From contig JAPYMU010000074.1 in the NCBI GenBank assembly GCA_028286165.1, positions 1-5,248 of the forward strand: a DNA stretch of 5,248 bases, given 5' to 3'. Positions 1 through 4,760 of this stretch are shown in pieces. Made by a program: the position numbers and the translations under genes. This DNA comes from Spongiicolonus versatilis (GTDB lineage Bacteria > Pseudomonadota > Gammaproteobacteria > Arenicellales > Spongiicolonaceae). The first letter of the stretch is position 1. The number at the start of each line of letters is the position of its first letter. The notes under the pieces were generated by a model. It was not told the origin of the DNA. It made no database searches and was given only the letters and a program-made list of their open reading frames with translations.

Positions 1-87
1 CCGCGCCACCTGCCGCTCGCTCAACCCCTCAGCCAGCATCCGGTCCACAATCCCCCGCGTCGTCCTCAGCAAATCCTCCGACGCCAT
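1..87 (-). CDS. N-terminal 29 residues of an unidentified protein, cut by the window edge
   Basis: Read on the minus strand from an ATG at 87-85, the frame stays open for 29 codons to the window edge. The peptide begins MASEDLLRTTRGIVDRMLAE and continues GLSERQVAR. The last part resembles the first helix of a helix-turn-helix ('GLSxRQVAR' followed by a turn), as in transposases, resolvases and small regulators, but the recognition helix would lie outside the window. No strong Shine-Dalgarno is visible; a weak GGCGAAG lies just upstream. All three plus-strand frames here are arginine-, proline- or serine-rich and look non-coding, which favours the minus reading. The gene points away from the LolA-like fragment on its right and may belong to whatever replaced that gene's 5' half. 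The family is not recognised, and the call rests on frame openness and residue composition only. Confidence 0.35.
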   Translation of the reverse strand, partial: MASEDLLRTTRGIVDRMLAEGLSERQVAR

Positions 88-107
88 CTTCGCCACAGTT
101 AGGCGGC

Positions 108-515
108 GTGGTCGGCGCCGACATCGCGCGCACGGTGTTTTCGCCGGACTACGCGCTGGAGTCGGTGGAATTCCTGCCGGCGGCCGGCGATGCCGGCGAC
201 CGCCTGCGCCGCTTGACGCTGGCCCGCCAATCCAAGAGTAAAAGCGCGGGATACGGGCGGGTGGAGTTAATCGTCGCCGGCGAAGACGCGCTGCCGCAGC
301 GCGCGCTGTTCTTCGATGCCTCCGGCCAGCGCCATCTTAAGACCGGGCACTTCTTGGACTACCGGGAAGTCCTGGGCCGGCGCCGCCCGCTGCGGTTGCG
401 GGTGGTTGACCACCTGGACAACGACCGGGAAACCATTCTGCAGTACGCCGATTTCGCCATCGAAGACACGCCCGATGCGTGGTTTCAGCCGGCCTATCTG
501 AAACGCTTGAAGTAG
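108..515 (+). pseudogene. C-terminal fragment of a LolA-like outer-membrane lipoprotein-sorting protein
   Basis: About 135 residues can be read from a GTG at 108 to TAG at 513-515. They match the C-terminal half of the periplasmic 'outer membrane lipoprotein-sorting protein' family (LolA-like fold), often encoded beside an RND-type exporter and an outer-membrane protein. Recognisable pieces are GYGRVELIV near residues 48-56, FFDASGQ near 68-74, and the terminal block FLDYREVLGRRRPLRLRVVD then YADFAIEDTPDAWFQPAYLK, where family members carry the same 'D..F.PAYLKR' ending. Full-length proteins have roughly 240-270 residues with a signal peptide; here the N-terminal half is missing. The frame is open leftward to base 1, but that translation is a proline/serine-rich string unlike the family, so GTG 108 is only a nominal start. 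No Shine-Dalgarno or signal peptide is visible. The stop overlaps the next gene's GTG (TAGTG), a normal coupled-operon arrangement. Family assignment is from remembered motifs; truncation is inferred from length. Confidence 0.7.
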
Positions 516-1386
516 TGCGCCATCTGGCCGCCATCCTGACGGTGCTGTTGGCCGCGCCGGCCGCGGCCGACCCCGCCGGCTGGGAGCATTCCGTCAGCGG
601 CCTGCTGGGCTTGCGCGTCACCGATGAGCGGCGCAACACCACGCCGCTGGCGGCGCCGCCGGCCGAGGCCGAGGCGACGGCCATCGCCTCCACCTACGCG
701 GCCGGGTTCGAGGCATGGAAAGGCGGCTTGGCGCTGGCAAGCCAACTGCGCGCGCACACCAATTCCGCCGGCGACAACCGCGCCGCCTGCGCGTGGATGA
801 ACTGTACGCCGAATACGCGGTCACGCCCGAGGATTTTTTATACGCCGGCCGGCGCAACATCGTGTACGGCGCGTCGTTGGGCGGGATGTGTTCCTCGACC
901 CGCGCGCGCTCGACCGCGCCAAGAACAACACGCGGAGGCGGCGGGAAATCCCCGGCCAGGACATGCTTGGATTTGAATCCCTGGTCAGCAGCAGATTCAC
1001 TTTCGGCGGCTACTGGGCGCCGCGCGCCGGCGAGTTGAACCAGGACCAGCCGCACCGCGCGCTGCTGGCGGGCGCGCTCACCCTGCTGGACTGGAACGCC
1101 GATGTCACCGCTATCCTCATCAAGGACGCGCATTCCGGGGCCGGGCTGTCGGCGGCGCGCACGCTCGGCGATGCCACGCTGGTCTACGCCGACCTCACCG
1201 CCCGGCGCGGGCGCGACCGCATGCGCATTCGGGCCGACCGCAGTCCCGGCGCGCCTGGAATACCGCCTCTCCCCCAAACTTCTGCTCGGCTTGCATGGAC
1301 GCTACTTTTACGGCAAAGCAAATGACGAATACGCGCTGCGCACCGCAAGACGGTCGGCGGCTTTGTATGTCACCGCGCGCATCTAA
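515..1386 (+). pseudogene. Frameshifted outer-membrane (beta-barrel type) protein partner of the LolA-like gene
   Basis: The gene starts at GTG 515 with a clear signal peptide (RHLAAILTVLLAAPAAA, cleavage before DPAGW). The reading then has to move between frames: the first frame to about 779; a second carrying LRVDELYAEYAVTPEDFLYA and GRRNIVYGASLG (about 781-882); a third carrying DVFLDPRALDRAKNN through LLDWNADVTAILIKDAHSG (about 885-1240); then back to the second for RLEYRLSPKLLLGLHGRYFY and the ending LYVTARI, TAA 1384-1386. Patterns such as 'DELY..Y...PEDF..AGRR.IVYG' and alternating hydrophobic/polar strands fit an outer-membrane barrel with family members near 400 residues. Only about 290 codons remain, so internal loss is likely too. 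At the second junction the usual Asn-Pro between 'GASLG' and 'DVF' is missing. Each shift changes coding sense completely and the neighbouring operon is clean, so real decay is favoured over sequencing error, though GGG and CCC runs at two junctions leave doubt. Confidence 0.7.
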
Positions 1387-1539
1387 CAGCCGCCGCCGAA
1401 GCATTGCCAACAACGCCAGCAAGAGGCCGGTTTGCGGCGGCATCACGCAGCCGCCTGCAAGGTGCGGTGGACGGGTTGCGCCGCGCCTGCTATATTCCCC
1501 CGAAATGCCATTACGGGACTTTCCCCCGGCGGACATGCG
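1387..1539. other. Intergenic region between pseudogene and ABC operon
   Basis: This is 153 nt with no gene supported on either strand. It contains an 8-bp inverted repeat (GCCGCCGC at 1389-1396, GCGGCGGC at 1434-1441) separated by 37 nt, and a smaller 4-bp stem at 1426-1429/1435-1438. Neither is followed by a T-tract, so no intrinsic terminator is called for the upstream pseudogene. The right half carries the candidate promoter for the ABC operon. Confidence 0.6.
1468..1496 (+). promoter_or_regulatory. Candidate sigma70 promoter with extended -10 for the ABC operon
   Basis: A -10 hexamer TATATT at 1491-1496 is preceded by TGC (1488-1490), giving an extended -10 (TGnTATATT). Exactly 17 bp upstream lies TGGACG (1468-1473), matching four of six positions of TTGACA. 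In a very GC-rich background this AT-rich hexamer stands out. Expected transcription start is near 1503, leaving about 37 nt of leader before the ATPase ATG at 1540. A weak Shine-Dalgarno-like GGCGGA is at 1528-1533. No operator can be identified with confidence. Confidence 0.5.
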
Positions 1540-2316
1540 ATGAATGAAAACAGCCCGGCTTTGGCGGTGGAAAACCTGCGCAAGAATTTCGGCACGCTGG
1601 AAGTGCTCAAGGGCATTTCGCTGGCGGCGCGGGAGCGTGATGTGGTTTCCATCCTCGGCAGCAGCGGCTCGGGCAAGAGCACTTTTTTGCGCTGCATTAA
1701 CCTTCTGGAGACGCCCACTTCGGGCGAGGTGCATTTCAAGGGCGAGCGCATTGAAATGCGCGAGCGCGCCAACGGTGAACGCGTGCCGTGCGACCGCAAA
1801 CAGGTGGACCGCATCCGCTCGCGGCTGGCCATGGTGTTCCAGCAGTTTAATTTGTGGACGCACATGACGGTGCTGCAGAACGTTATGGAGGCGCCGGTGC
1901 ATGTGCTGAAGATTGCAAAGAACGAGGCGCGGGAGCGGGCCCTCGAGATGCTGGACAAGGTGGACATGTCGGAGCGCCGTGATTACTACCCGTCGCACCT
2001 GTCCGGCGGGCAGCAGCAGCGCGCCGCCATCGCCCGCGCGCTGGCCATGGAGCCGGAGGTGATGCTGTTTGACGAGCCGACCTCGGCGCTGGACCCGGAA
2101 CTGGTGGGCGAGGTGCTGAAGGTGATGCGCGGCCTGGCCGAAGAGGGGCGCACCATGTTAGTGGTCACCCACGAGATGGGTTTCGCGCGCGAGGTGTCGG
2201 ACCGGGTGGTGTTCCTGCACCAGGGCCGCAAGGAAGAGGACGGCGCGCCGGCTGAGGTTTTTGAATCGCCGAAGTCGGAGCGCTTCCGCCAGTTTCTGGC
2301 CGGCAACCTGAAATGA
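1540..2316 (+). CDS. hisP: Polar amino-acid ABC importer ATPase, HisP-like
   Basis: This 258-residue cytoplasmic ATPase couples ATP hydrolysis to amino-acid import as a dimer on the inner face of the two permeases encoded downstream. Walker A is GSSGSGKST (residues 40-48, K46); the Q-loop is in VFQQFNLW (99-106); the signature is LSGGQQQR (154-161); Walker B with catalytic Glu is VMLFDEPTSALDP (174-186, D178/E179); the switch His is H211 in VVTHEMGFA. The insert before the Q-loop (about 68-95), the block MTVLQNVMEAPVHVL, DPELVGEVL after Walker B and the ending FLAGNLK all closely track enteric HisP, which is of nearly the same length. ATG 1540 is chosen because residue 1 then aligns with family starts; the upstream in-frame extension to 1432 is arginine/proline-rich and unlike the family. 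A GGCGGA at 1528-1533 serves as a weak ribosome site. It is first in the operon, 41 nt before the binding-protein gene. ArtP/OccP/AotP-type specificity is an alternative name, not a different function. Confidence 0.96.
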   Translation: MNENSPALAVENLRKNFGTLEVLKGISLAARERDVVSILGSSGSGKSTFLRCINLLETPTSGEVHFKGERIEMRERANGERVPCDRKQVDRIRSRLAMVFQQFNLWTHMTVLQNVMEAPVHVLKIAKNEARERALEMLDKVDMSERRDYYPSHLSGGQQQRAAIARALAMEPEVMLFDEPTSALDPELVGEVLKVMRGLAEEGRTMLVVTHEMGFAREVSDRVVFLHQGRKEEDGAPAEVFESPKSERFRQFLAGNLK

Positions 2317-2343
2317 ATCCAAAACAAAAACAACCGAGCCTTT

Positions 2344-2353
2344 AAGAGGAGGG
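2344..2353 (+). promoter_or_regulatory. Strong Shine-Dalgarno of the binding-protein gene
   Basis: AAGAGGAGGG lies four bases before ATG 2358 and is the best ribosome-binding site in the operon; the ATPase has only GGCGGA and the permeases GGAG and AGAGGG. The preceding gap (2317-2343) is A-rich and unstructured. Strong translation of the binding protein fits the excess of periplasmic receptor usual for these importers. Confidence 0.7.
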
Positions 2354-2357
2354 CATC

Positions 2358-3134
2358 ATGCATAAACTTATCATCACCGCCTTCACCGCCGTGCTTCTGG
2401 CCGGCGGCGCGGCGCAGGCCAAAGAGTGGACCAAAATCCGCATCGGCGTGGAGGGTGCCTATCCGCCGTTCAGTTCCATGACCGAGGACGGCGAACTGCA
2501 GGGCTTTGACATTGACATCGCCCATGCGCTGTGCGCGCAGATAAACGCCGAGTGCACATTGGTGCCGCAGGACTGGGACGGCATTATCCCGGCGCTGCTG
2601 GCGCGCAAATACGACGCCATCATCGCCTCCATGTCCATCACCGAGGAGCGCAAGAAGAAGGTGAACTTCACCAACAAGTACTACCAGACGCCGGCGCGGT
2701 TTGCGCGGCGCAAGGGCTCCGGCATTGAGGTCAGCGCGGCCGATTTGAAAGGCAGGAAAGTCGGCGTGCAGCGCGCCACCATCCACGACGGTTTTCTCAC
2801 CGAAGTGTTCGGCGACGAGGTGGAAGTGGTGCGCTACGGCAGCCAGGACGAGGCTTACCTGGATGCGGTTTCCGGGCGGCTGGATTTGCTGATGGCCGAC
2901 TCGGTGGCGCTGATGGACGGTTTTCTTAACACCGAGCAGGGCGGCGACTGGGAGTTTGTCGGGCCGCCGTACACCGATGTGAAATATTTCGGCGAGGGCG
3001 CCGGCATTGCGGTGCGCAAGCGCGACAACGATTTGCGCGAGCAGTTGAACGCCGCCATTGACGCCATCCGCGCCAACGGCGTCTACCGGCAAATCAACGA
3101 AAAGTATTTTGACTTTGACATTTACGGCAACTAA
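2358..3134 (+). CDS. Periplasmic amino-acid-binding protein of the HisJ/ArgT (LAO) class
   Basis: This 258-residue substrate receptor has a Sec signal peptide (MHKLIITAFTAVLLAGGAAQA, cleavage after A21) and the two-lobed type II binding-protein fold. IRIGVEGAYPPFSS (27-40), LQGFDIDIAHALC (47-59), SITEERKKKVNFT (93-105) and the ending EKYFDFDIYGN match HisJ and ArgT closely. C59 and C66 correspond to the conserved HisJ disulfide C38-C45. Aligned from memory, Y35 (HisJ Y14), S91, S93, R98 (R77) and D181 (D161) are kept, so the amino-acid backbone clamp is intact. Side-chain pocket positions differ: E32 for D11, W73 for L52, A90 for S69, Q138 for L117, I142 for T121. A basic or polar amino acid is the likely ligand, but arginine, lysine, ornithine, histidine or an opine-like compound cannot be separated. 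It is second in the operon with the strongest ribosome site, followed by a stable hairpin. Confidence 0.95.
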   Translation: MHKLIITAFTAVLLAGGAAQAKEWTKIRIGVEGAYPPFSSMTEDGELQGFDIDIAHALCAQINAECTLVPQDWDGIIPALLARKYDAIIASMSITEERKKKVNFTNKYYQTPARFARRKGSGIEVSAADLKGRKVGVQRATIHDGFLTEVFGDEVEVVRYGSQDEAYLDAVSGRLDLLMADSVALMDGFLNTEQGGDWEFVGPPYTDVKYFGEGAGIAVRKRDNDLREQLNAAIDAIRANGVYRQINEKYFDFDIYGN

Positions 3135-3136
3135 GC

Positions 3137-3177
3137 CGCCGCCCGGCAACCGCCGTCCGCCATTGCGGCGGGCGGCG
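3137..3177 (+). promoter_or_regulatory. GC-rich intergenic hairpin after the binding-protein gene
   Basis: Bases 3137-3145 pair perfectly with 3169-3177 (9 bp, all G-C); inside the loop 3157-3160 can pair with 3165-3168. An alternative fold pairs 3151-3155 with 3173-3177. No T-tract follows, so it is not an ordinary terminator. It starts just after the TAA (3132-3134) and ends 20 nt before the permease ATG. Hairpins here in other importer operons protect the receptor message from 3' decay or reduce read-through into the permeases; that role is inferred. Confidence 0.6.
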
Positions 3178-3197
3178 CGGCGCTTGGAGTGAGCCCA

Positions 3198-3884
3198 ATG
3201 TTAGTGGTCTGGGATTACCTGCCGCTCATCCTCAAAGGCATGCTGCTGACGGTGGAGGTGGCGCTGCTGTCGCTGCTGATAGCGGTGGCGCTCGGCATCC
3301 TCGGCGCGCTGGCAAAACTGTCGCGCAACCGCGTGGCGCGCGCGGTGGCCGGCGTCTACTCCACGTTGATTCGCGGCATCCCCGACCTGGTGCTGATGAC
3401 GGTGATTTTCTTCGGCGGCCAGGTGCTGGTGAACCGCATCGGCGAATTGTTCGGCTGGGAATACATTGACGTAAACCCGTTCACCGCCGGCGTGCTGACC
3501 ATCGGCTTCATCTTCGGCGCCTACATGACCGAGACTTTTCGCGGCGGCATTCTGGCGGTGCCGCGCGGGGAAATTGAAGCCGGTTTTGCATTCGGCATGA
3601 CGCCGCTGCAGGTTTTCGTGCGCATCACTTTCCCGGCGATGATGCGCCACGCGCTGCCCGGTTTCGGCAACAACTGGCTGGTGCTGGCCAAGACCACGGC
3701 GCTGGTGTCGGTCATCGGACTGCATGACATGGTGTACAACGCGGCGGTGGCCGGCGGCTCCACGCGCCAGCCGTTTACTTTTTACCTGGTGGTGGCGGCG
3801 CTGTTTCTGCTCATCACCGCGGTGTCGGATGCGGGCCTGCGGCGGCTGAATAAAATATTCAGCGCCGGTGTGCGGCGGGCGTAA
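3198..3884 (+). CDS. hisQ: Amino-acid ABC importer permease, HisQ-like
   Basis: This 228-residue inner-membrane protein forms one half of the transport channel. About five hydrophobic segments are visible: near 10-38, 56-78, 96-117, 155-178 and 194-215. The cytoplasmic EAA loop that docks on the ATPase is EAGFAFGMTPLQVFVRITFP (127-146) with the invariant Gly at 133. TLIRGIPDLVLM (56-67), FGAYMTETFRGG (106-117), ALPGFGNNW (152-160) and the ending SAGVRRA align with HisQ, which is nearly equal in length. ATG 3198 is preferred over the in-frame GTG 3189: GGAG at 3186-3189 sits eight bases before the ATG but would overlap the GTG, and MLVVWDY resembles the short HisQ N-terminus. Sixty-three nt separate it from the receptor gene and nine from the next permease gene. 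It should pair with the HisM-like protein as a heterodimer. Confidence 0.95.
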   Translation: MLVVWDYLPLILKGMLLTVEVALLSLLIAVALGILGALAKLSRNRVARAVAGVYSTLIRGIPDLVLMTVIFFGGQVLVNRIGELFGWEYIDVNPFTAGVLTIGFIFGAYMTETFRGGILAVPRGEIEAGFAFGMTPLQVFVRITFPAMMRHALPGFGNNWLVLAKTTALVSVIGLHDMVYNAAVAGGSTRQPFTFYLVVAALFLLITAVSDAGLRRLNKIFSAGVRRA

Positions 3885-3893
3885 GAGGGCGGC

Positions 3894-4586
3894 GTGGACT
3901 TCGCGGCGATTATCGGCAACCTGGATTTATACCTGCAGGGGCTGTGGGTGACGGTGCAACTGGTGGCGCTGGCGCTGGTTATCGGCCTGGCGCTGGCGGT
4001 GCCGCTGGCGCTGGCCGCATCGGCGCGGCGCGTGTGGGTGAACTTTCTGCCCCATGCGTTCATCTACTGTTTTCGCGGCACGCCGCTGCTGGTGCAGATT
4101 TACCTGATCTACTACGGCCTCGGCCAGTTTGCCGCGGTGCGCGAAAGTTTTTTGTGGCCGGCGCTGAGCGAAGCCTACTGGTGCGCGCTGATTAGTTTTG
4201 CCCTGAACACCGCGGCCTACACCGGCGAAATTATCCGCGGCGCCATGGCGCAAACCCCGGCCGGCGAAATTGAAGCGGCGCGCGCCTGCGGCATGTCGCC
4301 GGCCATGACCTACCGCCGGGTGATTTTGCCAAGCGCTTTCCGCCGCGCGCTGCCGGCCTACGGCAACGAAGTGATTTTCATGCTCCACGGCAGCGCCCTG
4401 GCCGGCATTATCACCATCGTGGACCTCTTCGGCGCCGCCCGCATCGTCAATTCGCGCCACTTCGTTCCCTTCGAATCCTACATCACCGCCGGCTTTTTCT
4501 ACCTGTGCATGACCTTCCTCATCGTCTGGGCTTTCAAATTCATTGAGCGCCACTGGCATGCGCATTTGAAGCCGCTACGGGGTTGA
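3894..4586 (+). CDS. hisM: Amino-acid ABC importer permease, HisM-like
   Basis: This 230-residue inner-membrane permease is the second half of the channel. Hydrophobic segments lie near 16-44, 54-80, 95-115, 155-180 and 195-220. The EAA loop is EAARACGMSPAMTYRRVILP (127-146), Gly at 133, at exactly the same residue number as in the HisQ-like partner. YCFRGTPLLVQIYLIYYG (58-75), LNTAAYTGEIIRGA (104-117), ALPAYGNEVIFMLHGSALA (152-170) and HLKP near the end match HisM. The start is GTG 3894, preceded by AGAGGG at 3884-3889; only nine nt separate it from the previous stop, so the two permeases are probably translated together. HisM proteins are usually slightly longer at the N-terminus; no upstream start is compatible with the preceding gene. 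It is last in the operon, and no clear intrinsic terminator follows in the next 70 nt. Confidence 0.95.
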   Translation: MDFAAIIGNLDLYLQGLWVTVQLVALALVIGLALAVPLALAASARRVWVNFLPHAFIYCFRGTPLLVQIYLIYYGLGQFAAVRESFLWPALSEAYWCALISFALNTAAYTGEIIRGAMAQTPAGEIEAARACGMSPAMTYRRVILPSAFRRALPAYGNEVIFMLHGSALAGIITIVDLFGAARIVNSRHFVPFESYITAGFFYLCMTFLIVWAFKFIERHWHAHLKPLRG

Positions 4587-4611
4587 TTTTCGCAACTTGT
4601 TGATTTTTCGC
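4582..4611 (+). repeat. Imperfect short direct repeat across the operon end
   Basis: GTTGATTTTCGC (4582-4593) recurs as GTTGATTTTTCGC (4599-4611) with one extra T. The first copy contains the TGA stop of the HisM-like gene. The repeat is short and may be a local duplication without function. Confidence 0.4.
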
Positions 4612-4636
4612 GGCTTATTTCTGGGGCGGGGGCGGG

Positions 4637-4683
4637 AAAAAAATTAAAAAAAGAGTTGACTTGCCGCTTAGGTGCGTTATACT
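4637..4683 (+). promoter_or_regulatory. Strong sigma70 promoter with UP element and GC-rich discriminator
   Basis: The -35 TTGACT (4656-4661) and -10 TATACT (4678-4683) each match five of six consensus positions with a 16-bp spacer. Directly upstream is A7-TT-A7 (4637-4652), placed at about -53 to -38 from a predicted start near 4690. Its proximal end matches the published UP proximal-subsite consensus AAAAAARNR. The discriminator GGGCGC (4684-4689) is fully G+C, like stringently controlled rRNA and tRNA promoters. It is the strongest promoter in the window, in a region where the flanks are very GC-rich. Confidence 0.85.
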
Positions 4684-4689
4684 GGGCGC

Positions 4690-4744
4690 AAATCCGGTGG
4701 ACATCAGGCCACCCCCCCCGGTTGCCAGAGCGCCGGGGTTTTTT
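4690..4744 (+). ncRNA. Predicted short leader or small RNA upstream of the NYN nuclease gene
   Basis: A transcript starting near 4690 and stopping at the downstream T-tract would be about 50-55 nt. It would hold hairpin 1 (GGTGG 4696-4700 with CCACC 4709-4713, 8-nt loop) and then the terminator hairpin. An alternative helix, 4694-4700 with 4715-4721 (CCGG plus GG, one internal mismatch), would break both, so a switch between terminator and antiterminator states is conceivable. No known RNA family is recognised and no tRNA-like fold is visible. Transcript ends are inferred from the promoter and terminator only. Confidence 0.45.
4716..4744 (+). terminator. Intrinsic terminator between promoter and NYN gene
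   Basis: CCCCGG (4716-4721) pairs with CCGGGG (4733-4738), six G-C pairs around an 11-nt loop, followed at once by T6 (4739-4744). It sits 33 nt downstream of the -10 and 16 nt before the NYN ATG. It could terminate a short RNA from the local promoter, stop read-through from the ABC operon, or attenuate NYN expression. Confidence 0.8.
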
Positions 4745-4760
4745 ATGAGCTCAGGAGCAC

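Noticed and set aside
1389..1441. 8-bp inverted repeat GCCGCCGC/GCGGCGGC as a terminator after the outer-membrane pseudogene
   Set aside because: The loop would be 37 nt, no T-tract follows, and GCC/GGC-rich complementary octamers are expected by chance in DNA of this composition.
1432..1539. 36-residue N-terminal extension of the ATPase
   Set aside because: The extension is unlike the HisP family and would lie across the candidate promoter. ATG 1540 gives the family-typical start.
1195..1998. Long minus-strand open frames opposite the ATPase (1195-1998 and 1443-1967)
   Set aside because: They are antisense to a fully conserved ATPase, their translations are low in recognisable motif, and long antisense frames are common in GC-rich genes.
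1986..3149. 387-codon minus-strand open frame opposite the ATPase end and receptor
   Set aside because: It mirrors codon bias of the intact receptor gene, spans a gene boundary on the other strand, has no ribosome site and matches no family.
3845..3863. Inverted repeat GCTGAATA-AAA-TATTCAGC, 8-bp arms
   Set aside because: It lies inside the HisQ-like coding sequence (RLNKIFSA) and ends 21 nt before the stop, with a 3-nt loop and AT-rich stem. No T-tract follows. Coding constraint explains it; a regulatory role is unsupported.
4623..4636. G-quadruplex
   Set aside because: Only three G runs are present; a standard intramolecular quadruplex needs four. A two-layer form is possible but weakly supported.
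4690..4744. Type III antitoxin repeat array
   Set aside because: No tandem repeat units are visible in the predicted RNA, so the toxin-antitoxin idea is kept only as an architectural analogy.
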